Positions 49,793-60,331 of a stretch of DNA of 64,000 nucleotides are shown piece after piece. Source of the stretch: Pristionchus mayeri (lineage: Eukaryota > Nematoda > Chromadorea > Rhabditida > Neodiplogasteridae). The DNA lies in NCBI GenBank assembly GCA_036245805.1, contig BTRK01000001.1:7192001-7256000 (forward strand). Direction: 5' to 3'. A program made the translations under genes and the position numbers. The number at the start of each line of letters is the position of its first letter. Positions within the stretch are counted from its first letter, which is position 1. The notes beneath the pieces are model-generated. The model saw nothing but the letters and a program-made list of their open reading frames with translations, searched no databases and had not been told where the DNA came from.

Positions 49793-50660
49793 CTAATTAC
49801 AACCACTACATCTTTCATTCACCTTGTTGAAGTTGTTAAGTTCGGCCTCGCATTTCGTGTTGTCCTGTTCCATAGTCGTGGTTATATTCTTAAAATGTTC
49901 ACTTTAGGGAACTCATAACATGGAAAATATTGAAAAAGTTATTGATGAGTACAAACATCGCTCTTACAAATATAAATTCTTTGAAACGTTATAAAGCACG
50001 TCGAAATGATTGTGAGAAACTATCATATCAAAATATATCACCTTGATTTTCTCTTCCATCTTTTCGATTCGTTCTTTCACTCGCAGAACCTCGTCACACT
50101 TAGCATGAAGCGAACAAATCTCCTGGAACGCACTCGGTGAATAAATTTGTGCCAATTATTGATCAAATAAATACAAACCTCCTCGATAGAGTACAGTTTC
50201 TTCACTGTTCTCTTCTCCCATGGAATGACTTCAGAAGGAAGGCTGAATGGATCACCGATGCCGTTGTGAGCACGTAGTTCCTCTTAAAGTGTATATCAAG
50301 TATTGTAAAATATCATTGATACATTTTTAAATTAAATTAAAATTAAATTGACTATTTTATAAAGAAAAAGCACTGACCAAGAGTGAATGAAGGAGTGGAA
50401 TCATCCGGCGAGCCATCGCTCTTCATGAACTGGAAATAAGTAGTGAAATAAACTACAAAAAGCACGCAAACACTCACATAGAACGGGAATGAGTTCTCGA
50501 ACCACTTCTTCCTGTACCACTCTTGAATTTGGCGCTCAGTAAAGGGACCTCTACAAAATCACGTAATATATAGAAACCAACAATTAAAATAATAAGCACA
50601 TAATTAAAGAACCCACTTCAGTTCATTAGTCTTGTCCTTGAAGAAGATCCGAGTATCCAT
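49793..50660 (-). CDS. Small GYF-domain coiled-coil protein
   Basis: Six exons join in frame: 50660-50617, 50550-50478, 50429-50378, 50282-50179, 50122-50042 and 49888-49823, with a likely read-through to a TAG at 49793. From the ATG at 50660 the protein starts MDTRIFFKDKTNELKGPFTE, then RQIQEWYRKKWFENSFPFYF. This matches the GYF fold (Y/F-x-D ... GPF ... W ... F), which binds proline-rich PPG motifs, although the G-Y-F triplet is replaced by K-W-F. A linker (SPDDSTPSFTLEELRAHNGI) and a short coiled coil (VLRVKERIEKMEEKIK) follow. At about 145 residues it is much shorter than GIGYF-type proteins. It lies about 490 bp downstream of a same-strand coiled-coil gene. The 3' end is the least certain part. 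Confidence 0.75.
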
Positions 50661-51145
50661 ATTTCTAAATTAATAAATAATTCCAAATAATATTAACGAG
50701 GCAAATATTGTTGTTATGACGCAATGCAACATCTGAAATACGAGAAACTAATTCCATTTAGAAGCACATTTAATCAACTGGAATCTTCTGAATAAATAAA
50801 TCAGGTAAAACAATTAAATAAATGGTCACAGAGAAAGATGCAGTTTGTATACTGTAGAGATAAGTGAATATGAATTGATAACTGATTATATTAAAACTTC
50901 GCTGATTAGTTAGGAAAAGAATAATACTTGCAGTAAGTATTGAACATTAGGGTGGTATGAAAATTCATGTTCAATGTTAATTAGGGTGCTTCTGAGGTTT
51001 GATAACTAACTACATGGTAATACTGTTGGGGTAAGGTAAAATAACTAGATATGGTATGAGGAGAAAAAGGAGTTATGTTAATCAATTATTACTACCGTAA
51101 CAACTGCACACTACTACGGTATTCAATATTAGGGCGAGAGCCTCT

Positions 51146-54100
51146 CTACAATCTCTTCTGTCTCCACGAGGGACTACGGACGGGCTGGGCACGCTCCAGC
51201 AGGGACAGCCAGTACTTGACGGCCGTGATGGAAACGGCGCCATGGTGTGCCCGCACCTGTAATAAGGATACTGTAGTAAGAAATTAGTTACTTGTAGGAC
51301 TGTACGGCTGACAGAAGTCTAATGATCCATGTTAATACGGTAGTTGCGAAGCAGTAATACAAGACGGTTATGCTTATTTGGGGGCCATTAGGTAGTACGA
51401 TAGCCCAGTCTACTGTACAGGTTACGGTAGTCAATAACCACTGTTACATTTCCTGACCTTCTCAGTGTGTTCCTCAGAGAAGAAGTGATCGAGAACTGAG
51501 CCACGGAGCACCGAAACGTCGCACGATTCACACTCGAAATACTGTAAAAAAATTGCAACTAAAGGTTATTACAGTGCATTAAGATACTTGGACCATTTTC
51601 TAAGTAGACATAATAAAGATATACTTTTATCTCACCCTCGGCTTCTTTCCTTCGAGGAAAATCTTCAGTTCTTCCTTATTGCACTTGTCGAAGCTGAGAG
51701 AGGGCCGCATCCAGAGACATTGCTGGAGCAAACAATTGATTAATAGCTAGTTAGCTCGTTTGTTTATTGTTTCAATTGATTCCCAAATCACTAGGTATTT
51801 TCGATTTCCAGACAGAGTAGATAGAATATTTAAAACGTACCACTCGGCGAATCGGCCACCATCATGTAGTGAATGTTGGTGTCGTCTGGAAAATAATACA
51901 TAAATTTCTGTTGAAAAATTCCTAGAAATTTCAAAAAAAGGTTAACACTCTCCTTCACGAGGAATACATTAACGACTACTAAAGAATTCTCTAAAAACAC
52001 TTACGGGCAATCTGACGAGGCGTCACAGTCTTCCCTGCAGCAGCTTCAGTGGCAGCAGGCTGCTCCGTCTCACCCGAGAGTTCACATTCCGTATCGTCGA
52101 TTCTTAAAAGAGATCAATAATCCCTATCACGAATTCTATGATACCCAGCTAAAACGCTTAGTAATATTGCGCCCACGAGATTTTCGCTGCTGAATCTCAA
52201 GATAGTATTTCGAGTTTGGAACATCAACAATAAAGTTACGTCCGAGAACGATTACATGATAACAAGATTTTTGATGTGAGAACATTTGTGCATTTTCAGA
52301 ACCCTCATTTATAGGCATAATGCTATTCCACTCACCCCTCACTACAGTCCATTGCTACTCCTGCATCTCCATCCTCTCCTCCACTCGCAGCAGGAACAAT
52401 CTGCTGCTGTCCCGTCGTCTTCTGATGCAGCAGCTTCAGCTGCGACCACGTCAGAGGATACTGGGCCAGCTTCTTGGTCAGGTCGTCGATTCTGAACAAT
52501 ATCCGATTCTCTTTGGACAACTTTTCATCCCGCAGCATTCATAAAGATAACATGCCAATCTAGGGAACTGAACATACATTTGATCAATATATTCAATGGA
52601 ATGGAATGCTCACTTCATGCGATCATTCACATAATCGTTGGTTCTTCTTCTCAACTCCTCCATCAGATCATTAGCTCGAACTCGCTCTTCCTCCAGTTGC
52701 TTAGATTGATCACTCGCTCTGAACAGCAACTATCTTTTTATCTTTTTTGAAATTGAATACGATTATATTCTTCAAGCAGGCGTTGAAACAGGCCTCAACC
52801 TGGCATTTTCAGGCTGAATTGAAGGCCATCCAAGCCTGTTTGCCAATCCGTTTTTTTCATCCCATGTAAAAATATCCCATAACAAGTACCTCTTTGCTTC
52901 CAGTTCACAAGCCTTCATCAATCCATCAACAACGCCGCTCTTCGATTCTGCAATATAATCGATAACATAATCAATTGACATTAGTTTCAGACAAAGGCAA
53001 TCAAAATATTATGGTGTCATTACGATCTTTAAAAAGATAAGATAAATTAATACCGAGCATTTCCTCGGCTCGTTCAGCTCGAGTCTGCGCCTCGAGCATT
53101 GCCTTGCAGGCACTCTGAAAATATATATTTTGGACTGAAAGGGTGACGTTTATCAGCATCCAGAGGCTATTGGCTATTAAACATCTGACCAACTTGAAAC
53201 ATGAATCACTTTATTACGCTTGTATCAAAATATTCAACAAACATAATTGTTTTTAGACGTGGAGAAAGACGATAATCAAAGAACTCCACAACCAGCATAG
53301 CTGTGCACGACACGGTCGGGGGGGGGGGGGGGTGCAGCGATAGGCACTTCCTAGAATCTCCCCAGATTTCGCAAACTCGAGAAACGAGTAAGTCCGATCA
53401 CCAGCAGAACTTGTAAACTTCACAAATTACGAACAGCAATTCCCCAATCGGGCATAGGCTTCCGCCGACCCAATGAAATGCTGCCCGCAACAAGCGAGGT
53501 AAACAACCACTTGGCTCTGACAAAGATACCAAGTCACAGGACGCTTCCGGCTCTGACAAAGATACCGAGAGCTCAACACTTCTGACAAAGATAGTGCTGG
53601 CACAATTCTGACAAAGACAGTGTGACTAACTGGCTCGACAAGAAGGGAAAAGAAGGAAAGAAAAGACTCAAGAATGGAAGAGAAGCGAAAGCAAAACAAG
53701 GCGACTGCAGAACGACGATAAGTGGAGAGTAATCCTCCACAAAAGACCCAACTCCCACTAATAAACTCAAATAAGACGAGGAGAATTAATTAATAATATT
53801 TACTACTCAAATCACTCAACAAAAACTACACACAACGACCTATCAAGACGAGGGAACAAGAGAGCGACTAATTTAGGTAAGTGCAAGAATTGACAAAATT
53901 GAAGACGCACACTTGGTATGCGCACAAGAAAGTTTTAGGTGACGCGGCCATTCAAACAAGAATTGACCAGTGTGATACAGTAATAACATTGGATTGATTG
54001 CTTACTAACTTATGATATTTAATTATTATATTGATTATTTAATTAATTACTAATTGCAGGGAATTAAATACCATAAATTCACAGGGGAAATGTCATCCTG

Positions 54101-57100
54101 GGGCATTTCCTGTACAGGGGTGCCCACCGGCGGTGGGCACCCCCCCCCCTTTTTCCGGCAACGTATGGTGAAAATCGATAAAAGGTCATTGGTAGATCAA
54201 GACTAAGTACCATAACCAATCAATAGTACATTATCGACTGATACCGTATATGGCTACCGTAACTCTCAATTATCGCGACCTAACTTTTTTTCCAAAAAGT
54301 CAAATTACCATAACCAATCGATAGTACAGTACCCCCTGATACCGTATATGGCTACCGTAACCCCGAATATCGCGAACTGACTTTATTTTTAAAAAGTACT
54401 GAAACCGTGTTCAATCGATTCTACAGTACCCAAGTAACTACCGTAACCCAGTTCCTTGGGTCAGATCCAGTTCCTTGGGTCAAACATTTTTCTAAAAATC
54501 CAAAATTGAGCAGACAAATATTATAAAGTATCATACCGTTCCTCTAATTATTGTTGAATAATTTTGCGTAGGTTTAGGATTTTTAGAAAAATGTATAAAA
54601 TATTTAGAAAAATGTTTGACCCAAGGAACTGGGTTACTGTGAGCACCCCCCCCCCCCCCCCCCCCCCCGACACGCTCCTTGCACAGCTATGACAACCAGA
54701 TAAATATCAAGCCCTTTAGAAACATGAATCAAACCACTCACAAAATTTTGTAAACGCAATATTTTTTTATTCAAATACAAACCTGATGTTCTTTCTGCAG
54801 CTTGAGTTTTTCCTCTCTTGCTTTAACTTGCATATGCTCCCGTTCCTCCAAGAGCCTTTTCGATTGATTTATAGCTCTGAAAATCGCGACGAATTATTTC
54901 ACAATAACCTCATAAATTTTCGGATTCACTTCCTTGCTTGATTTCTTTCGAATTGCCGACTTCAATAACTGGAGGATGCCGAGGAAAATAATCACTTACA
55001 TTTCAATATCTTTCATCAGATCACTCTTTTCTTCTTCTTTCTCATCCAGTTTATTAGTCAGATCACTCACTCTGAACAGTAATAACAATGAAAAATTAAT
55101 ACAATGTTGCGCAATTAAGTAAAATAAGAAATTATTGTCAAATATTAGCTAAATTAGGCACAAGGTGGGATGACAATCGATAGATGAAAACCAAAAAAGT
55201 GCCCTCCTCTGGAGTTTGAGAATAGGATCGCACAATTCTCGCACAATCTGACAAATACGATTGTGCGAGAATAGTGGAGAAGGGTCCGTATTTTGGTTCT
55301 CATCCGGCCTAGTGCCATAAATCTAAATCTCACTTCTTCTCCAGTTCATTCGTCTTCTTCTCAGCATCTTCCTTCGCCTCTCGCGCAGCCAGATCAGAGT
55401 GCGGAAATTATTAATCATAAAAAAATAATTATGCTAATTACTAGAATATATCCTACGTCGGCGTCAATGATTTTGAAAGATCAATAGCAACATTGTTTCG
55501 GAATGGATCCGGATTGAATTAAACGTTCAAGCAAGCGGCGCTTTCCTGCCCCATTAATCATTAAAAACAACCTTGTGCAACTGAACGAGCACCTCCCACT
55601 TAACAGCTTCGTCTATCGCTTTTACTCTTGCTTCCTCCAGCTGAGTCGACAACTCAGCCACTCTGAAAAGTTATTATTATGAAAAGAGAAGGAATGACGA
55701 TAATAATCGAAGCAAAAGGAGCACAATGTGACGAATAGTTAGAAAAAAATGAGGATACAATGCTTACTTCTTCTCCAATTCATCCGTCTTCTTCGCTCCA
55801 TGAAGAATCTCTTGCATGGTTTCTGAAATAGAAGTACAATGATCTACCCCTTTTCCACATCTCGACAGAACTGGTACAATGTTTGCTACCACAGCAATTT
55901 CGATTTTCATATCCCTTAGGCATCAGACTTCATTTTCAAAATTAATTTGATATTGTCCATACCTAGCAGATTCTCCTCCTTCTCAGCACGCTCCACGGCT
56001 TCACGAGCAGCCTTAGAAACATTCTAAAATGTCATGAGTATATATCATTTTTAAATTTAGAAGGGGTCCAAATGTTTCCACCCGTGCTAGTGGCAATTGG
56101 CGAAGTGTAACTTATGAAGAACAAAGATCTATCTATTAACTCATGGGAATTTATGGCCCGAAAATAAGTAATTAAAGATTGATTGATTGGCACTCTTTGT
56201 ACGTGTTAGCTGTAATTGCTACCTCAACCAGATAATCAGCCCACCTCATACTCGATCGCCCACTGAATTCCATCCTCATTGGCTTTCTTTCGCTGTCCCT
56301 CTAGCTGATTAGTCAGAAAGGTCACACTGAAACTTTATCATGAAAGAAATAAAAAATAAAATGCGTGAAAAACTAAAGAAAAGATGGGAAAATTTTACCT
56401 TTTCTCCAGTTCATTCGCCTTCCTCGTGATGATATCGACCTCTCGCTGCTTCGAACCTGCAAATTATTAAATAGCTTAATTTGCCTCGTCGCTTTGGTAT
56501 TGCTGATTAAGTTTCCCTAAAGAAATTTGATTTCTGAGAAGGATCGTAGCCATAGTTGCCCACGCCGCCGGCGACCCCCATGACCCCCTATTCATGGGTG
56601 CAAAGTGATTGTCACGAAAAGTGACAAGCACTTAGCACCCATGAACCCCGGGTCATGGTCAAAAATCGATCGGTAGGTCAAGATTAGATACCGTACCCAA
56701 TCGATCATACATTACCATCAGATACCGTATACAGCTACCGTAACCCCCGATTATCGCAAACAAACTTTATTTTTAAAAAGTCCTGGAACGGTGCCCAATC
56801 GATTCTACAGTACTCAAGACATTACAGTAACCCAGTTCCGTGGGTCAGAAACAGTTCCTTGGGTCAAACATTTTTTTTAAAAATTTAAAATCGATTGATA
56901 AATTATTTTAAAGCATCATACCGTATGTCTAATTACTGTATAATCATGTTATAATCGATTTAGGATTTTTATAAAAATGCTTGACAATTTTGAAAAATGT
57001 TTGACCCAAGGAACTGGATATGACCCATGGAACTGGGTTACTGTAGTGACTTGGGTACGGTAGAATCGATTGGGCACCGTACCAAGACTTTTAAAAAATA

Positions 57101-59819
57101 AAGTTAGTTTGCGATAATCGGGGGTTACGGTAGTGGTATACGGTATGTATGTGTACTATACTATCGATTGAGTACGGTACCTAGTCTTGACCTACCATTG
57201 GCCTACTTATCGATTTTGACCATGACCCCCTATACATACATGCAAAGTGCTTGTCACTTTTACCATGAATAGGGGTTCATGGGTGCAAAGTGCTTGTCAT
57301 ATCCGCCGCCAGTGTTGGGCAACTATGATAGTAGCATGTCATGATAGGATTTCGCTTCAGATAAACATTTTATAAATCAGCTTAACAACGTTCTCAATTC
57401 GAGAGAAGATCTGATCTCAACAAATTCAAAATAAAATTATGACTAACAATATAACGTATCAAGAAGTAGACCACTTCAGATATCCGCTATATGAATTTGA
57501 CACATACCGAGTTTAGACGCGTTTCGCATAGCACGTGCTTGTGCCTCATCTTTCAATCGATTTGCGAGCTGAAATGAAGGAATTACTTGGAAAGAGTTGT
57601 AGAAATGCTTATCTATTACATGAACAAATATAAAAATTGCATAATAAAAAATATTGCGTTGTAGTAAATACATACCTCAACCTTGCCTTCCCATTTCACA
57701 GCTTCTTCTTCAGCGCTCGTCTCAGCCTCGCTTTTCGCACGATTTGCGATCTGTACGGAGTAGAGTTGGCCACGAAGGGAGGTTACGAGCTCTACGCCTT
57801 CCACTCCTCGGATTGAGAAATAAGACCATGGGGAGGAAAACGAGCTCGTAACCTCCCCTCGCATTGACAACCCTATAAGGAAGCATTTATTGGTCAATTT
57901 TCGGCACTTTCCTAGTTCCGTGCCAGGCCCCGCCCCTCCCTCCCCTCTCTCACCGCGCCTCTCTCTCGCCATTCCCACGCACTCTATCACCTATTGCATC
58001 AGAATAGACTCGAGCTTCATCCAATCCTGATACGAATTGGACACGCATACTGTACCAGAAGTGGGCCTAAAATGGAAAGGCCTGCTCCTCTCTTTACACT
58101 CTCACTGTGATAGTTAACATGGACAAGCTGTTCGCCAAGGGCATCACTAGGGCTCAGTTGGAGATGTTTCTGGACAGACCGATGTCTGAAATCACGTCGG
58201 CTCTTCGGGTCGCAGGCCTTCTCCGGTCCGGAATGGATTGCAAGAAGTGCCTCGTTCCGTGCCGCTCCAAGCGTCCTCAAGCCAGTCTGGCCAGGCTACA
58301 AGTGGAAATGCCCGAATTTCTCGGGAAATTATTCCGCCCTCACCGATTCGTGGTTTTCGCGCACCCGCTTGGATGTGAGCACCATCCTCCGCATGCTCTA
58401 CTCGTTCTCGTGGGAGCAAGCATCTCTCCGAAGCCTTCAACACGAACTGCGCTTGCCCGACGGAACGACCATCAGCAAGCAGACGCACACGGACTACTTC
58501 AGGTACGGTATGCACTCTCTTCAGTTTCCACACTCTCTCGCTCTCTAACCGCTGCTCCCTCCTCCCCACCACTTCCTTCCTACTGCTACCGTTCAGCTTT
58601 TTCCGCGAGCTCTGCCATAACGATAACGAGAAGCAGCCCAAGATTGGCGGCCCTGGAGGAATGGCGGTGGAGATCGACGAGTCGGCAATCTTGAAGCGGA
58701 AGTACAACCGCGGGAAGAGGATGGCGTCCCAGGTCTGGATCTTTGGTGGTGTGGAGAGGGGGGCGCAGACTCGCTGTTTCACGGTGCCGGTCGCGAAGAG
58801 GGACGCCCCCACTCTGACCTCTGAGATCGAGCATCGCATCGCGGATGGTACTACCATCCACTCTGGCTGCTGGCCTACATATAATAGGATCGCTAAACTG
58901 CCTCGGAATTTCAAGCATCTCGCCGTTAACCATTCGATCACCTTCAAGGATAGGAAGACGGGGGCCTGCACTAATACCATCGAGGGTCTCTGGCAGCGCC
59001 TCAAGCTTCCGCACAAGATCCGCTTCGGTACCCACCGCACCCAGCTTCCGTCGCACATCGCTGCCGCCATCTTCAACATTCGTCACGAGAAGGAGCATCG
59101 CTTCCATGCGCTGCTCACGGCGATGGCCGAGCAGTTCCCCTTCAGTGACCCTCTCCAATCCCCATGCTCTCTCGCCTTCTCTAGCCGATGACTACTGTAC
59201 CCGAAAGAGTACACCATTACCTGTTGTTGTTATTGTTGTTTCCGCTGTTTTTGCCCTGATACAATGAATTATGATGGCTGGCGAAGGCGAGGGCGAAGTT
59301 ATTAAGGCTAAGGAAAGAAAGGAGCGAGAGAGCGAGGAGAGGGCTCCACTATCATCCCTCCCTCTCTCGCTCCTCCCGGCTCTCTCTCACCCGGCGCGTC
59401 TAGAGAGCGCGCGCTCTTGACCTCCTCTCGCTCCATCCCCAAGCCGGGAGCATCGCGGACTACAATCGAAGAGGAAACCTCTCGGCAAATTTTTGGAGGG
59501 AGTCCGTCTCCTCTGGCTCCACCCCTGCCCCCCCCTCCCTGGGGGCGGGGTCAAAGGGGCGGGGCCTGGCGCGGAGCAAGGAAAGTCCCCAATTTTCAGA
59601 AAGAATATGAAAGAGTTGTCAGCAAAGTACAGTGAAAATTAGACTGTGGCATTTCCGAACATAACTGTTTATCATTTGACGTCAACAAACAGAATCAAAT
59701 TTTTAATATAACAATACTCACAAATAAGCACATACCTGAGCTTTTTCCTCCCACTCCTGCGCGACTCTTTCCGCGTGCGCCTCTCGCGCCTCCGCCTCGC
59801 GCATTGCACGATTCGCGCG
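51146..59819 (-). CDS. Long coiled-coil protein with repeated exon triplets and C2H2-like finger
   Basis: At least 20 minus-strand exons are visible, mostly in phase: 59819-59736, 57750-57676, 57568-57508, 57508-upstream partners 56456-56399, 56326-56245, 56023-55963, 55822-55768, 55662-55572, about 55404-55334, 55071-55000, 54876-54783, 53114-53054, 52947-52890, 52718-52614, 52491-52336, 52102-52005, 51885-51841, 51722-51636, 51541-51458 and 51256-51146 (stop). The first part is highly charged coiled coil (ANRAKSEAETSAEEEAVKWE, AREAKEDAEKKTNELEKK). The C-terminus has YFECESCDVSVLRGSVLDHF with a later EEHTEK, a C2H2/U1-like finger, then ITAVKYWLSLLERAQ. Two weak points are the missing AG acceptor near 55404 and the 51841/51722 junction, where phases disagree. 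The start codon is not seen and may lie beyond 59.8 kb. I do not recognise an orthologue. Confidence 0.75.
53296..54691. mobile_element. hAT-like TIR element with homopolymer G/C in its ends
   Basis: It is bounded by a perfect 8-bp duplication ACAACCAG (53288-53295 and 54692-54699). The ends are CATAGCTGTGCACGACACGG followed by a G run, and in reverse CATAGCTGTGCAAGGAGCGTG followed by a G run of about 20. No transposase is recognised. From about 54090 to 54600 it contains arm sequence of the foldback family at 56551 (TAGATCAAGACTAAGTACC, GTTCCTTGGGTCA). It sits in an intron of the coiled-coil gene. Confidence 0.85.
55197..55316. repeat. Small palindromic element in intron
   Basis: ATTCTCGCACAATC and GATTGTGCGAGAAT form a hairpin, and the right edge GGTTCTCATCCGGCCTAGTG matches the end of the 3336-3455 palindrome family. 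It is immediately downstream (in gene direction) of exon 55404-55334. Confidence 0.5.
56075..56190 (+). mobile_element. RTE 3'-end fragment
   Basis: AGTGTAACTTATGAAGAACA and the tail AAAGATTGATTGATTGG match the last 80 bases of the RTE at 28570-28650 (AGTGCAACTTATGAAGACTA ... TTGATTGAT). It is a severely 5'-truncated insertion in an intron. Confidence 0.75.
56551..57327. mobile_element. CATAG-family foldback element, complete 777-bp copy
   Basis: Ends CATAGTTGCCCACGCCGCCG and, in reverse, CATAGTTGCCCAACACTGGC are flanked by ATCGTAGC and ATAGTAGC (8 bp, one mismatch). The two halves are inverted copies through GGTAGGTCAAGA, TACCGTAACCCC, CCCAGTTCC.TGGGTCA and TTTAGGATTTTTA blocks. It has no ORF. 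It is the uninterrupted model for the element at 23941-28806. Confidence 0.85.
57763..57882. mobile_element. Short foldback MITE beside a splice acceptor
   Basis: AGTTGGCCACGAAGGGAGGT plus TACGAGCTC pairs with GAGCTCGTAACCTCCCCTCG plus CATTGACAACCCT. The left border is about 12 bp upstream of the acceptor of exon 57750-57676. The flanks do not show a clear duplication. Confidence 0.7.
57903..59589 (+). mobile_element. Merlin (IS1016-like) DNA transposon
   Basis: It is flanked by a perfect 8-bp duplication CAATTTTC (57895-57902, 59590-59597), as expected for Merlin. The TIRs are GGCACTTTCCTAGTTCCGTG plus CCAGGCCCCGCCCC and, in reverse, GGGACTTTCCTTGCTCCGCG plus CCAGGCCCCGCCCC. It carries one transposase gene on the plus strand, opposite to the coiled-coil gene in whose intron it lies. 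Confidence 0.93.
58119..59191 (+). pseudogene. Merlin transposase (ISXO2-like DDE), one frameshift
   Basis: Exon 1 (58119-58502) begins MDKLFAKGITRAQLEMFLDR, has a Cys pair (MDCKKCLVPC), then shifts frame near 58275 into KPVWPGYKWKCP, TDSWFSRTRLDVSTILRMLY and QHELRLPDGTTISKQT. An intron (58503-58596, GTACGG...TTCAG) is followed by exon 2 (58597-59191) with FFRELCHNDNEKQPKIGGPG, VEIDESAILKRKYNRGKRM (first catalytic Asp region), VWIFGGVERG, IHSGCWPTYNRIAKLP (second Asp normally in HSDCW, here Gly) and NTIEGLWQRLK (catalytic Glu). The frameshift and the Asp-to-Gly change at HSGCW both predict loss of activity. The rest of the fold is well preserved. Confidence 0.9.
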
Positions 59820-59844
59820 CTGAAATGATTTTTAATAATAATAA

Positions 59845-60330
59845 TAATAATTTATCTACGCCCGAGGCGCGACGATACAGTGAATACATTAATTAATTAA
59901 TTAATTAATTAACGATTGCAGATGGGAGGGGGGACTCTCCTGAGTCATTGAGGGTGAGAAAGGACTACGACTATCGGGTGGCTTTCCAATCGACTCGGAT
60001 GTTGGGGGCAGTGCGAATGACATCGGGAAGTTGAGAATACCATCGGGATGTTCAAACAGGGAAAGAGTGGAATCTGGCGGTGCTTGTTGTCATTTCAATG
60101 TTAATACCAAAGGAAGAGGTACTGTCTCTGGGGTTTGTAGGCGTAGAATGATGAACGAGGGACGATATTAGAACCAGTCATAATCATATGAGTCGTACAC
60201 AGATCTCCTATGACTCTCCTCTCAGTAAGCGGGCGCAGGCCAAGAGTTTTCAAGCGATCCGAATAAGAAGGTAGGGAAAGAGGATAGGAAGGGGAGGGGA
60301 AACAACGATAGAATACTTGCCGGGTGAAAA
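59845..60330 (-). mobile_element. LINE 3' end with ATT tail
   Basis: The minus-strand frame 60337-60101 reads YPLSLPSYSDRLKTLGLRPL followed by TERRVIGDLCTTHMIM, the terminal LINE domain also seen at 9 and 17.9 kb. The 3' UTR ends GCGTAGATAAATTATTATTA. It abuts the tail of the LINE at 60332-64000, which probably inserted into it. Confidence 0.75.
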
Positions 60331-60331
60331 C

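Noticed and set aside
58192..59158. Minus-strand ORFs of 190 and 295 codons
   Set aside because: They are antisense to the Merlin transposase exons.
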